Positions 1 to 8,214 are shown, counted from the stretch's first letter. The stretch is DNA of 50,144 bases from Nonomuraea indica (GCF_002850745.1 NZ_KZ559487.1:28092-78235), one strand, 5' to 3'. A program made the numbers and translations. Notes: a model not told the origin generated them from the sequence alone.

Positions 1-23
1 GCGTAGGCCACCTTCCCGGCCCG

Positions 24-52
24 GTGCCGGCCGGCCCGGATCCGGCCGGCAC
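24..52. terminator. Strong GC-rich hairpin, probable terminator of a gene left of the window
   Basis: An 11-bp perfect inverted repeat (24-34 with 42-52) encloses a 7-base loop. A TAG at 4-6 could be the last codon of a plus-strand gene truncated by the window edge, which would make this its terminator. There is no U-tract, as is usual for actinomycete terminators. The rest of the stretch up to the first gene shows no other clear signal. Confidence 0.6.
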
Positions 53-223
53 GGTGAGCGGGACGGCCCGGGGCTCCTGGAGGATCGGCAATCACCGGCA
101 GGACCGTGCTTGTCACGGAAAGTTCTGCCCTTATTAGCCGATTGCTGGATTTCGGCCTATACCATAATCGCCGCGGTGATCACCGGTGAGAGTCTCCGGT
201 GCGGACGCCGCAAGGAGTTCCCC

Positions 224-1390
224 GTGCGAAAGATCGCAGCAACCACCCTCGCCGTCCTCGTCCCCCTCGCCGGAGCCGGCGCCTCACCGGCCGCGGCCGA
301 CACCGCGGCCGAGCCCGCGCGTGACCGGTCGCAGGTGGTCGTCATCGGCCACCGCGGCTCGGCGGGTCACCGTCCCGAGCACACCCAGGGCAGCTATGAG
401 CTGGCCGTGGCCATGGGCGCCGACTGGATCGAGCCGGACCTGGTGCCCACCAAGGACCACGTGCTGGTCGTCAGGCACGAGAACGAGATCTCCGGGACGA
501 CCGACGTGTCGCTGCGCCCCGAGTTCGCCGCGCGCAGGACCACCAAGGTCGTCGACGGGCGCAACGTGACCGGGTGGTTCACCGAGGACTTCACCCTGGC
601 CGAGCTGAAGACGCTGCGCGCGGTCGAGCGGCTGCCCGCCATCCGCCAGCGCAACACCGTCTACAACGGCGCCTACCAGGTCCTCACCTTCCAGGAGGTG
701 CTCGACCTGGCCAAGCGGCTCTCGCGCCAGTACGGCAAGCAGGTCGGCGTCTTTCCCGAGACCAAGCACCCGACCTACTTCCGGTCGATCGGCCTGCCGC
801 TCGAGGAGCCGCTGATCAAGACCGTCCGGAGCAACGGGCTCGACCGCCCGAACAGTCCCGTGGTGGTGCAGTCGTTCGAGCCGTCCAGCCTGAAGCGGGT
901 GGCCAAGAGCCTGCGGGTCCCGCTGTGGCAGGCGCTGGGCACCAGCGGGCAGCCCTACGACCTGAGGGCGGCCGGGGACCCGACGACCTACGCCGACATG
1001 ATGAAGCCCGAAGGGCTGGCGAAGATCGCGGAGTACGCGCAGTGGATCGGCCCGGACAAGTCCTCGGCGATCCCCGTCAACGCGGACGGCAGCTGGGGCA
1101 CGCCGACGTCGCTGGTGGCCGACGCGCACAAGGCGGGCCTGAAGATCGGCGTCTACACCTTCCGCAGCGAGAACCAGTACCTGCCGCTGCAGCTGCGCCG
1201 CGGCCAGAGCCCGACCGACCACGGTGACGCGCTGGCCGAGTATCGCGCCCACATCGAGCTGGGTGTGGACGCCTTCGTCACCGACTATCCGGACGCGGCC
1301 AGCCTGGTCAAGGCCGAGCAGGGCAGGCCGCACCCGCACGTCCAGCCCAAGCAGTTCGACAACGGCATCGCCGAGGAGGGCCGCGAGTAG
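224..1390 (+). CDS. Secreted glycerophosphodiester phosphodiesterase (GlpQ-like)
   Basis: The predicted 388-residue enzyme hydrolyses glycerophosphodiesters to glycerol 3-phosphate and an alcohol, outside the cell or at its surface. I start it at GTG 224 because AAGGAG lies 8 bases upstream and the protein then begins with a clean signal peptide (basic N-terminus, hydrophobic core, likely cleavage near Ala25). The GDPD signature follows at once: GHRGSAG with His43, then Glu70 and Asp72 in IEPDL and His85 in VVRHEN, the spacing of E. coli GlpQ. The long insertion between the catalytic strands is also GlpQ-like. The gene stands alone and converges on pflA. Phosphate-starvation control is common for such genes, but I could not point to a convincing Pho box. 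Confidence 0.9.
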   Translation: MRKIAATTLAVLVPLAGAGASPAAADTAAEPARDRSQVVVIGHRGSAGHRPEHTQGSYELAVAMGADWIEPDLVPTKDHVLVVRHENEISGTTDVSLRPEFAARRTTKVVDGRNVTGWFTEDFTLAELKTLRAVERLPAIRQRNTVYNGAYQVLTFQEVLDLAKRLSRQYGKQVGVFPETKHPTYFRSIGLPLEEPLIKTVRSNGLDRPNSPVVVQSFEPSSLKRVAKSLRVPLWQALGTSGQPYDLRAAGDPTTYADMMKPEGLAKIAEYAQWIGPDKSSAIPVNADGSWGTPTSLVADAHKAGLKIGVYTFRSENQYLPLQLRRGQSPTDHGDALAEYRAHIELGVDAFVTDYPDAASLVKAEQGRPHPHVQPKQFDNGIAEEGRE

Positions 1391-1407
1391 CCTGCCACCG
1401 GCCCACC

Positions 1408-1435
1408 CGCCCTCGGTCCGGCCGGATCGGGGGCG
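1408..1435. terminator. Bidirectional terminator hairpin between convergent genes
   Basis: Two adjoining 14-base arms (1408-1421 and 1422-1435) pair completely if two G-U wobbles are allowed. It sits between the convergent ends of the glycerophosphodiesterase and pflA. The remaining bases up to 1542 hold nothing I recognise. Confidence 0.55.
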
Positions 1436-1542
1436 GCGGGCTCGGCCGGTCGCCGCGTCGCCCATACGGATCTCGGCGCCGTGTCCGTCCTCGAAGCGAT
1501 CCCTTCCCGCTCCACGGGGGAGGCCGGCAGCCGGGGCGGGAG

Positions 1543-2319
1543 TCAGGTGGTGGCCACCCCGTGGCGGTGGAACCGGTCGTGTACGCGGGCCAGGAGCTCC
1601 TCGTCGGGTGGTGAGGTGTCGGCCAGGGGGAAGCGCAGGCCGAGCCGCCGGTACTTGTCGGTGGCCATGCGGTGGAAGGGCAGGACGTCGACGCGTTCGA
1701 CGTTGTCCAGGCTCGCCACGAAGCGGGCCAGGCCGTCGACGTCCTCCAGGTCGTCGGTGACCCCGGGGACCAGGACGAACCTGATCCACGTGGGGCGGCC
1801 GAGGTCCGCCAGCCGGCGGGCGAAGCGGAGGGTGGGCTGGAGCGGCCCCCCGGTCAGCCGCCGGTAGGTGACCGCGTCGTAGGACTTGATGTCGAGCAGG
1901 ACGAGGTCGGTGTCGGCGAGCATCGCGTCGGTGGCCCGCCCGCCGAGCAGACCCGAGGTGTCGAGGGCGGTGTGCAGGCCGCTGTCGCGGCAGCGGCGGA
2001 GCAGGTCGGCGGTGAAGCGGGGTTGCAGGAGCGGTTCGCCGCCGCTGATCGTCACACCGCCGCCCGCGACGGTGATGAAGCGCTGGTAGCGGCCGATCTC
2101 GGCCATCACCTCCTCGGTGGTGACGGGGCGCCCGTCGCGCATGTGCCACGTCTCGGGGTTCTGGCAGTACAGGCAGCGCAGGGAGCAACCGCTGGTGAAG
2201 ACGACGAACCGGGTACCCGGGCCGTCCACGCCGACGGACAGGTCCCAGGAGCTGATGACGCCCGTTGCGGCCGGCACCGGCTCGGTGGGCCGAGGCGGTG
2301 GCGCATGACGGGAGTTCAC
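1543..2319 (-). CDS. pflA: Pyruvate formate-lyase activating enzyme (radical SAM)
   Basis: At 258 residues it is close to the usual length of PflA. The enzyme uses S-adenosylmethionine and a [4Fe-4S] cluster to install the glycyl radical on pyruvate formate-lyase. The cluster motif CSLRCLYC supplies Cys45, Cys49 and Cys52 with the CxxxCxxC spacing, and SGGEPLL follows as the SAM-contact motif. The GTG start at 2319 overlaps the pflB stop in a GTGA, so the two genes are translationally coupled and pflB is transcribed first. PflA needs a low-potential electron donor, in E. coli a reduced flavodoxin, and a flavodoxin gene lies divergently beyond pflB. The enzyme is oxygen-sensitive and unusual in an actinomycete. 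Confidence 0.93.
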   Translation of the reverse strand: MNSRHAPPPRPTEPVPAATGVISSWDLSVGVDGPGTRFVVFTSGCSLRCLYCQNPETWHMRDGRPVTTEEVMAEIGRYQRFITVAGGGVTISGGEPLLQPRFTADLLRRCRDSGLHTALDTSGLLGGRATDAMLADTDLVLLDIKSYDAVTYRRLTGGPLQPTLRFARRLADLGRPTWIRFVLVPGVTDDLEDVDGLARFVASLDNVERVDVLPFHRMATDKYRRLGLRFPLADTSPPDEELLARVHDRFHRHGVATT

Positions 2320-4562
2320 AGCGATCCGTGGAAGGTCCGGTTGACGACGTCCTCCTGCTGTTCGCGGGTGAGGCGGACGAAGTTGACGGCGTAGCCGGAG
2401 ACGCGGATGGTCAGTTGCGGGTAGCGGTCGGGGTGCTCCATGGCGTCCAGGAGCACGGCGCGGGTGAGGACGTTGACGTTCATGTGGAAGCCTGCCGCGT
2501 CGAAGTAGCCGTCCAGGACGCCGACCAGGTTGTCCACCCGTTCGGCCGGGGTGCGGCCGAGCGCTTCGGGGGTGACGGTGTTGGTCAGCGAGATGCCGTC
2601 GAGCGCCTGCTCGTAGGGCAGCTTGGCGACCGACAGGGCGGAGGCGATCATGCCGTGGCGGTCGCGGCCGTTGCCGGGGTTGGCGCCGGGGGCGAAGGGC
2701 TCGCCGGCGCGGCGGCCGTCGGGGGTGTTGCCGGTGTGCCTGCCGTAGACGACGTTGGAGGTGATCGTGAGCACGGACTGGGTGTGCTCGGCGTCGCGGT
2801 ACGCGGGATGACGGCGGATCTTGGCCATGAACGAGCGGACCAGGTCGACGGCGATGGCGTCGGCGCGGTCGTCGTTGTTGCCGTAGGCCGGGTAGTCGCC
2901 GTCGATCTCGTAGTCGACCGCGAGCCCGGTGTGGTCGCGGACGACCTTCACGCGGGCGTGCCGGATGGCCGACAGGCTGTCCGCGGCGACCGACAGCCCG
3001 GCGATGCCGCAGGCCAGGGTGCGCCTGACCGGGTAGTCGTGCAGGGCCATCTCGATGCGTTCGTAGGCGTACTTGTCGTGCATGTAGTGGATGATGTTGA
3101 GCGCGTTGACGTAGGTCCGCGCGAGCCAGTCCATCATCCGGTCGAAGGCGGCCCTGACCTCCTCGTAGTCGAGGACGTCACCGGTCAGCGGAGGGTGGGC
3201 CGGGCCCACCTGGACGCCCGTCATCTCGTCGCGGCCGCCGTTGATCGCGTACAGGAGCGTCTTGGCCAGGTTGACGCGGGCTCCGAAGAACTGCATCTGC
3301 CGGCCGACCGGGGCGGCCGACACGCAGCAGGCGATCGCGGTGTCGTCGCCGAGGCGGGGGCGCATGAGGTCGTCGCTCTCGTACTGCAGGGAGCTGGTCT
3401 CGATCGACAGTTCGGCGCAGAAACGCTTGAACGGCTCCGGCAGCCGCGGGGACCACAGCACGGTGAGGTTCGGCTCCGGCGCGGGGCCGAGGTCGCGCAG
3501 CGTCTGCAGGTAGCGGTAGCTGGTGCGGGTGACCAGGGGGCGGCCGTCCGCGCCCATGCCGCCGATCGACTCGGTCACCCAGGTGGGGTCGCCGGAGAAG
3601 AGCTGGTCGTACTCGGGCGTGCGCAGGAAGCGGACGATACGGAGCTTGATCACGAAATCGTCGACGAGCTCCTGCGCCTGCTCCTCCGTGATGCGTCCTT
3701 CGGCGAGGTCGCGCTCCAGGTAGATGTCGAGGAAGGTGGAGGTGCGGCCGAGGGACATGGCCGCGCCGTTCTGCTCCTTGACGGCGGCCAGGTAGGCGAA
3801 GTAGAGCCACTGGACGGCCTCGCGGGCGGTGGTGGCCGGCTCGGAGATGTCGTGGCCGTAGGAGGCGGCCATCCGCTTCAGCTCGTCCAGCGCGCGAAGC
3901 TGCTCCGACAGCTCCTCACGGTCGCGGATCACCGCGTCGGTGGCCGCGCAGCCGTCCAGGGAGCGAAGATCGGCGTGCTTGCCCGCGATCAGCCGGTTCA
4001 CGCCGTACAGGGCGACGCGCCGGTAGTCGCCGATGATGCGGCCGCGGCCGTAGGCGTCGGGCAGGCCGGTGATGACGCCGGAGCGGCGGGCGGCCAGGAT
4101 CTCGGGGGTGTAGGCGTCGAACACGCCGTCGTTGTGGGTCTTGCGGTACCTGGTGAAGATCTCCTTCACCAGCGGGTCGAGCGTGAAGCCGTACGCCGCC
4201 AGGCCGTTCTCCACCATGCGCAGCCCGCCGGCGGGCATGATGGCGCGCTTCAGCGGCGCGTCGGTCTGGAGGCCGACGATCAGCTCCCGGTCGCGGTCGA
4301 TGTAGCCGGGGCGGTGCGAGGTGATCGACGAGGGCGTGGCGGCGTCCACGTCATGGATTCCGCGCTCCCGCTCCTCGGGGAAGAGGGCCGACACCGCCGC
4401 CCACACGGCCCGGGTCCGCTCCGTCGGCCCTGCCAGGAAGCTCGCATCGCCCTCGTAGGGGGTGTAGTTGGCCTGGATGAAGGCGCGTACGTCGATCGTC
4501 GAGCGCCAGTCCGCGCCCTGGAAGCCGCGCCATGCGCCGACCTCGACCGCGGTGACCGTCAT
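2316..4562 (-). CDS. pflB: Formate C-acetyltransferase (pyruvate formate-lyase)
   Basis: This 748-residue glycyl-radical enzyme converts pyruvate and CoA to acetyl-CoA and formate in the cytoplasm without oxygen. The active-site pair is Cys412-Cys413 in ACCVS, matching Cys418/419 of E. coli PflB. The radical glycine is Gly723 in the C-terminal RVSGYAV motif, followed by the family tail (LTREQQEDV, RTF). It is full length, not one of the short glycyl-radical spare-part proteins. ATG 4562 is chosen for the GGGGGAG just upstream. It forms an operon with pflA. No formate dehydrogenase, FocA-type channel or acetate kinase gene is nearby, so the fate of formate and acetyl-CoA is not shown here. Palindromes in the promoter region suggest DevR-type control. 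Confidence 0.95.
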   Translation of the reverse strand: MTVTAVEVGAWRGFQGADWRSTIDVRAFIQANYTPYEGDASFLAGPTERTRAVWAAVSALFPEERERGIHDVDAATPSSITSHRPGYIDRDRELIVGLQTDAPLKRAIMPAGGLRMVENGLAAYGFTLDPLVKEIFTRYRKTHNDGVFDAYTPEILAARRSGVITGLPDAYGRGRIIGDYRRVALYGVNRLIAGKHADLRSLDGCAATDAVIRDREELSEQLRALDELKRMAASYGHDISEPATTAREAVQWLYFAYLAAVKEQNGAAMSLGRTSTFLDIYLERDLAEGRITEEQAQELVDDFVIKLRIVRFLRTPEYDQLFSGDPTWVTESIGGMGADGRPLVTRTSYRYLQTLRDLGPAPEPNLTVLWSPRLPEPFKRFCAELSIETSSLQYESDDLMRPRLGDDTAIACCVSAAPVGRQMQFFGARVNLAKTLLYAINGGRDEMTGVQVGPAHPPLTGDVLDYEEVRAAFDRMMDWLARTYVNALNIIHYMHDKYAYERIEMALHDYPVRRTLACGIAGLSVAADSLSAIRHARVKVVRDHTGLAVDYEIDGDYPAYGNNDDRADAIAVDLVRSFMAKIRRHPAYRDAEHTQSVLTITSNVVYGRHTGNTPDGRRAGEPFAPGANPGNGRDRHGMIASALSVAKLPYEQALDGISLTNTVTPEALGRTPAERVDNLVGVLDGYFDAAGFHMNVNVLTRAVLLDAMEHPDRYPQLTIRVSGYAVNFVRLTREQQEDVVNRTFHGSL

Positions 4563-4619
4563 TGCTCCCCCTTGTGGTGATGGATGTTCGATGGCACGCT
4601 CGGCTCCCCGCTCAGGAGC

Positions 4620-4633
4620 GGGACAGACGACCT
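4620..4633. promoter_or_regulatory. Weak DevR-like palindrome upstream of pflB
   Basis: GGGACAGACGACCT matches GGGNC-N4-GNCCC with one mismatch, 58-71 bases upstream of the pflB ATG. The centre lacks the AAA/TTT seen in better sites, so this one may be chance. Confidence 0.3.
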
Positions 4634-4727
4634 TGAGCGCTCCGGTCGACTTCCGGGCGGCGATGGGGCGGTGCCTCCTCGCCAGCTTTCCTCCTCCACG
4701 GTCGCCGGTGAGGGGCCGTACCGGCCA

Positions 4728-4741
4728 GGGACCAAGGTCAC
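4728..4741. promoter_or_regulatory. DevR-like palindrome between pflB and flavodoxin
   Basis: GGGACCAAGGTCAC matches GGGNC-N4-GNCCC with one mismatch and has an AA centre like the other candidate boxes. It lies about 150 bases from either start codon. Confidence 0.4.
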
Positions 4742-4809
4742 CGCACATCGTGGCTTTGGCCTCGGCGGCCGGGCCGGCCGCTGATCGAGGACCAACGGCG
4801 TCCTCCCCG

Positions 4810-4823
4810 GGGACCTAGGTCTC
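4810..4823. promoter_or_regulatory. DevR-like palindrome upstream of flavodoxin
   Basis: GGGACCTAGGTCTC is a near-perfect palindrome with one mismatch to GGGNC-N4-GNCCC, 67-80 bases upstream of the flavodoxin ATG. Confidence 0.4.
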
Positions 4824-4889
4824 GGGCGCGCGGGGCCGGCTTCGGTGACAGTGGGTACGGAGATCTTCCGTCGCCAGAGGAGGCGTGTG

Positions 4890-5420
4890 ATGGACGCGCT
4901 GGTCGTCTACGAATCCATGTTCGGCAACACCAGGCGGATCGCCGAAGCCGTGGCCGAAGGGCTGTCCTGCCGGGTGCGAGCCGAAGCGGTCGAGGTCGGC
5001 TCGGCGCCCGCGCAGGTGGGGCCGGACATCGGCCTGATCGTGGTGGGCGGGCCGACGCACGCCTTCTCCATGAGCAGGACCTCCACCCGCCGATCCGCCG
5101 CCCAGCAGGCCACGGGGCCGCTGGTCTCGCGCGGCGACGGCGTACGCGAATGGCTGGCCACGCTGCGCACCCCCGCGGCGAGGCTCGGCTCGGCCGCCTT
5201 CGACACCCGCATCGCCAAGCCGCGCATGCCGGGCTCGGCCGCGCGCGGCATCGCCAGGCGGCTGCGCCGCCTCGGCGTCAGGGCAGTGGGGCCGGCGCAG
5301 AGCTTCCTCGTCATCGGGACGCAGGGGCCGCTGGTGGACGGTGAAGTGGAGCGGGCCCGGCAGTGGGGCGAGCGGCTGGCCGCGTCGCTCCCCGCCACGG
5401 CCCCCGGCGAGAGCGCCTGA
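4890..5420 (+). CDS. Flavodoxin-domain protein
   Basis: This 176-residue soluble protein should carry FMN as a one- or two-electron carrier. The N-terminal strand and phosphate loop read VVYESMFGNTRRIAEAV, a textbook flavodoxin FMN-phosphate site, and VGGPTHAFSMS around residue 55 fits the second FMN loop. I start at ATG 4890 because AGAGGAGG lies 6 bases before it. The middle (residues 60-130) is Arg-rich and longer than in minimal flavodoxins. The divergent pair with pflBA across a shared control region suggests it could deliver electrons to PflA, as flavodoxin does in E. coli; that role is inferred from position. It could instead be a flavodoxin-like quinone reductase. Confidence 0.85.
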   Translation: MDALVVYESMFGNTRRIAEAVAEGLSCRVRAEAVEVGSAPAQVGPDIGLIVVGGPTHAFSMSRTSTRRSAAQQATGPLVSRGDGVREWLATLRTPAARLGSAAFDTRIAKPRMPGSAARGIARRLRRLGVRAVGPAQSFLVIGTQGPLVDGEVERARQWGERLAASLPATAPGESA

Positions 5421-5558
5421 CACGCGCACGGACGGGAACCCCTGACACACGCACGGACACGCCTGGAGCCGGCAGCCGCGGTGCCGGGTTCCGGCGCGCG
5501 GCCGGCCCCGGTGGCCGGAGGCGGAGTACCGCATCGAAGGCACGTCGTCGGCAGCCGA

Positions 5559-6839
5559 TCACACCGAGATCGTCGGAGACGTAACCGGTAGGGGTGCGTC
5601 TGGGACAGACGTCGCTCTGGGGCGGTGCCTTCGGGCGACCGCCGCCGCGCCGGTGCCGCCGGCGACGAACAGTGCGGCCAGCGCGAGCCAGCCCGCGGTT
5701 CCGTGTTCGATGGCGGTGGCGGTGACGAGCAACGGTGAGATCATGGCGGCGATCGCGTAGCCCGTCTGGCTGAGGCCCTGGTAGGCGCCGGCGTTGCGCT
5801 GGTCGGCCAGTTCGAAGGCCATGCCCCAGCCGCCCGCCTCGCCCAGGATCTCGCCGAAGGCGTGGGCGAGCCCCGCCAGGAGCAGCAGGACACAGGCGGT
5901 GATCACGTTTCCGTAGCCCGCCAGCGCGTACAGCCCGCATGCGAGCGCGAGCAGCCACGACGCGCGCCGGACGGCGGTCCCGGCGTGACGCACGTCGCAG
6001 ACGCCACGCGAGATGCGCACCTGGAGGCCGGCCACGACCACGGTGTTGAGGACGAGCAGCACGGACACGATGGCGGTGGGGGCCCCGGTGGAGGCGACCC
6101 AGAGAGGGACGCCGACAGTCAGCAGGCCGAACTGCACGGCCACGACGGCGTTGCACACCACGCTCGCGAGATACGTGCGGTCCTTGAGCGGTGACGGTCC
6201 CTTCACGGAAGTGTCGGTCGCCTGGCCGTCCGCCGAGGCGACCATCCGGGCCGGTAGCTCCGGCACCCGGGATCCGAGCCGTGCCAGCGGCAACGTGGCC
6301 GCCAGCAGCAGGACTCCGGAGGCGATCAGCGCGGCCTGGTACGCCACGGCGGTGCCCGTCTGGAGCGCCGCGGCGGCGGCCACAGTGCCCAGGCCGATGA
6401 AGACGTTCGTGACCACACGCAGCCGCGCCCGGACCACCACCCGTTCCGGGCCGGTGTACCACCGTGCCAGCATCGTCTGCTTCGACGTGCCGCTCGCCGA
6501 GCGCATCACTGCGGCCAGGCAGGCGACCAGGGTGAACACGACGGCGTCCGAAGCGAGCGTGTAGGCGAGCATCGCCAGGCCGTTGAGGGCCGTCGCCACC
6601 GTCTGGACGCGATGCGCGCCGACCCGGTCGGCGAGCCACCCTGACGCGTACGAGGCCAGGACGCCGGCGCCGCCCGCGATGCCCAGCGCCAGGCCGACCG
6701 TCGTCGCACCGAGTCCGATGACAAGCGTGAAGTACAGCGTGCTGACGGTGTAGAAGGTCCCGCTGGACAGCGCGAACGCCATCGTGCTGAGAGTCAGCGA
6801 CCGGCCGACACGGTCCTCGGGGAAGAAGGTTCGGATCAC
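5559..6839 (-). CDS. Major facilitator superfamily transporter
   Basis: About 426 residues with roughly twelve hydrophobic segments, rich in Gly/Ala/Leu, ending in a short Arg-rich cytoplasmic tail. The loop between helices 2 and 3 reads SGWLADRVGAHRVQ, a form of the MFS signature GxxxDRxGxR. I prefer GTG 6839 (first residues VIRTFFPEDRVG); an upstream TTG at 6875 gives 12 more residues but has no ribosome site and would run into the palindrome of the divergent regulator. The gene is divergent from an ArsR/DUF5937 regulator only 55 bases away, which probably represses it. The substrate is unknown; a drug or metabolite exporter is likely. It converges on the flavodoxin gene. Confidence 0.85.
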   Translation of the reverse strand: MIRTFFPEDRVGRSLTLSTMAFALSSGTFYTVSTLYFTLVIGLGATTVGLALGIAGGAGVLASYASGWLADRVGAHRVQTVATALNGLAMLAYTLASDAVVFTLVACLAAVMRSASGTSKQTMLARWYTGPERVVVRARLRVVTNVFIGLGTVAAAAALQTGTAVAYQAALIASGVLLLAATLPLARLGSRVPELPARMVASADGQATDTSVKGPSPLKDRTYLASVVCNAVVAVQFGLLTVGVPLWVASTGAPTAIVSVLLVLNTVVVAGLQVRISRGVCDVRHAGTAVRRASWLLALACGLYALAGYGNVITACVLLLLAGLAHAFGEILGEAGGWGMAFELADQRNAGAYQGLSQTGYAIAAMISPLLVTATAIEHGTAGWLALAALFVAGGTGAAAVARRHRPRATSVPDAPLPVTSPTISV

Positions 6840-6877
6840 GCCCCGTTTCTCCCGCAGCGGGGGTGCGAAGACCAATG

Positions 6878-6896
6878 ATGTAGCGTACGGCTACAT
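6878..6896. promoter_or_regulatory. Palindromic operator overlapping a regulator start codon
   Basis: ATGTAGC-GTACG-GCTACAT is a perfect 7-bp inverted repeat with a 5-base spacer. Its right arm contains the first two bases of the regulator ATG (6895). TAGCGT inside it could serve as -10 for a leaderless transcript. The same element sits 39 bases upstream of the MFS start, so one bound dimer could shut both genes. Confidence 0.6.
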
Positions 6897-7905
6897 GGTC
6901 GCTGTGCGGAGCGGTGGGCTCATCGCGTACGAACTCGCCGGGATGGACGTCGCCGACGTGCGCTTCGCCGCCTCACCCATCAACGAGCTCACCCTGTCAC
7001 TGCGTACGTTCCGCGACCCCGGACGCTTTCCCGTGCACCTGCCCTGGCTGCGGCGCACGGAACAGGTGCGATCCGGGCTCGACCTGCCCCTGCTGCGCGC
7101 TCTCACGAACGACGCGATGTGGTCGCCCGACTATCTGACGCCCCGTCCGCACGCTCCCCTCACCCGCATCGACGACGAACTCGCCGCCGTCGCGCGGGTG
7201 CCTCTGGACCGCATGCTCGACGACCTGCGCGCCCTCCACCCCGGTCGGCTGCCCCCACCGCTGCGGGGTGACCCGGCGACCGTTCGCACGCGCATCACAG
7301 AGGCGCTGCGGACGTACTGGCGCACCTGCTTCGCGCCGTGGTGGCCGCGGATGCGGACGGTCCTGCAGGCCGACATCATCTACCGCGGACAGGTCATCTC
7401 CGCGCACGGTCTGGCGGCGATGTTCGCCGACCTCAACGAGCGGGTGCGCCTGGACGACGGTGTCGTACACGTTCGCCTGGTCAGCAACGCCGGCTACCGC
7501 CGGTCCACCGGAGGAGAAGGGCTCACCCTGGTGCCGACGCTCTTCAGCAGAGGCGTGACCGCCCCGATCTCACCGGAAGAACCACCTCTGATCATGTACG
7601 GCACGCGTGGCGCCGGAACGCTCTGGCAGGCGGAGCCCCGCCGTTCCCCCGCGGCGCTCACCGGACTCCTCGGCGCGACACGCGCGGGCCTGCTCACGGC
7701 GCTGGAGACGCCGGCGTCGTCGACCGAACTCGCCGGCCGCCTCGGCGTCACCACCTCGGCCGTCAACCAGCACCTGCGCGCGCTGCGGGACGCCGGCCTG
7801 CTCATCGGCGCACGCCATGGCCGCTCGGTCCTGTACTTGCGTTCAGAACTCGGCGACGCTCTCATCGCGGGCGGGGCCGCGGATGACCCCGAAGACGCGC
7901 GGTGA
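6895..7905 (+). CDS. ArsR-type winged-helix regulator with DUF5937-like N-terminus
   Basis: The 336-residue protein has a long N-terminal region beginning GLIAYELAG and containing FAASPINELTLSLR, the pattern I associate with DUF5937 regulators of actinomycetes. The C-terminal 80 residues form a winged helix: STELAGRLGVTTSAVNQHLRAL followed by DAGLLIGARHGRSVLYLRS, typical of ArsR. No metal-binding CxC motif is present, so the ligand is probably organic. ATG 6895 has no Shine-Dalgarno and lies within a palindrome, which fits a leaderless, self-repressed gene. It is divergent from an MFS transporter that it likely controls. Confidence 0.85.
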   Translation: MVAVRSGGLIAYELAGMDVADVRFAASPINELTLSLRTFRDPGRFPVHLPWLRRTEQVRSGLDLPLLRALTNDAMWSPDYLTPRPHAPLTRIDDELAAVARVPLDRMLDDLRALHPGRLPPPLRGDPATVRTRITEALRTYWRTCFAPWWPRMRTVLQADIIYRGQVISAHGLAAMFADLNERVRLDDGVVHVRLVSNAGYRRSTGGEGLTLVPTLFSRGVTAPISPEEPPLIMYGTRGAGTLWQAEPRRSPAALTGLLGATRAGLLTALETPASSTELAGRLGVTTSAVNQHLRALRDAGLLIGARHGRSVLYLRSELGDALIAGGAADDPEDAR

Positions 7906-7935
7906 CACGGGCGGGCCGGCGCCGGGCCGGAGGAG

Positions 7936-8112
7936 TCAGCAGCGTTCCAGGTCGGGCTGGGTGAGGTGGAGGCGCTCGACGCTCCGGACGAGCGAGAGGT
8001 TGGCGGCGGTCAGGGTGCGCACCTGCTCTTCGAGTGCGGTGACCCGTTTCTTCAGGGCTACGAGTTCAAGGTCGAGCGCCGGCGCTTCCATGATCATCCG
8101 TCCAGTCGCCAT
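7936..8112 (-). CDS. Small coiled-coil protein, function unknown
   Basis: This 58-residue ORF starts at ATG 8112 after GGAGGTG, a strong ribosome site 8 bases away. After a short Met-rich start the chain is one predicted helix with leucine/valine heptads (LELVALKKRVTALEEQV, then LTAANLSLVRSVERL), a dimeric coiled coil in appearance. I do not recognise a family. It converges with the ArsR-type gene. A DevR-like palindrome (8201-8214) about 95 bases upstream hints that it belongs to the same regulon as devR. It could be a partner or dimerisation peptide; that is a guess. Confidence 0.6.
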   Translation of the reverse strand: MATGRMIMEAPALDLELVALKKRVTALEEQVRTLTAANLSLVRSVERLHLTQPDLERC

Positions 8113-8200
8113 CGCTGGTTCACCTCCGTCTGCAGGGGGACACACTCTCATCGTGACCGGCTCGTCCACCCTGCGGCACAGGCGAACGTCTCCGCCCGGA

Positions 8201-8214
8201 GGGACCAAAGGCAC
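8201..8214. promoter_or_regulatory. DevR-like box upstream of the small coiled-coil gene
   Basis: GGGACCAAAGGCAC has one mismatch to GGGNC-N4-GNCCC and carries the AAA centre. Read toward the minus-strand gene it is GTGCCTTTGGTCCC, 89-102 bases before its ATG. If the small ORF ending at 8224 is real, the box lies just beyond that ORF's 3' end. Confidence 0.45.

Larger units (their letters stand above)
4563..4889. other. Divergent control region between pflBA and the flavodoxin gene
   Basis: This 327-base stretch has no ORF I would defend. It must hold the promoters of both divergent units. I see three near-matches to the palindrome GGGNC-N4-GNCCC: 4620-4633, 4728-4741 and 4810-4823, each with one mismatch. 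No FNR-type (TTGAT-N4-ATCAA) or Rex-type (TTGTGA...TCACAA) site is visible, and no clear -10/-35 pair. Confidence 0.5.

Noticed and set aside
1..223. Pho box upstream of the glycerophosphodiesterase
   Set aside because: No pair of GTTCACC-like direct repeats was visible; only a weak -10-like CATAAT at 163-168.
284..2188. 634-residue minus-strand open frame
   Set aside because: It runs antisense to the glycerophosphodiesterase and out of frame through pflA; composition is Arg/Pro/Gly/His-rich with no motif. It is a shadow of GC-rich genes.
2265..4580. 771-residue plus-strand open frame opposite pflB
   Set aside because: It mirrors the pflB codons and has repetitive Val/Gly/Asp/Arg content; pflB on the other strand has all catalytic residues.
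4563..4889. Search for FNR, Rex or ArcA sites upstream of pflB
   Set aside because: No TTGAT-N4-ATCAA, TTGTGA-N4/6-TCACAA or similar site was found on either strand.
5418..5460. Direct repeat TGACAC(G/A)CGCACGGAC after the flavodoxin gene
   Set aside because: Two short diverged copies next to a stop codon; no sign of an attachment site or mobile element.
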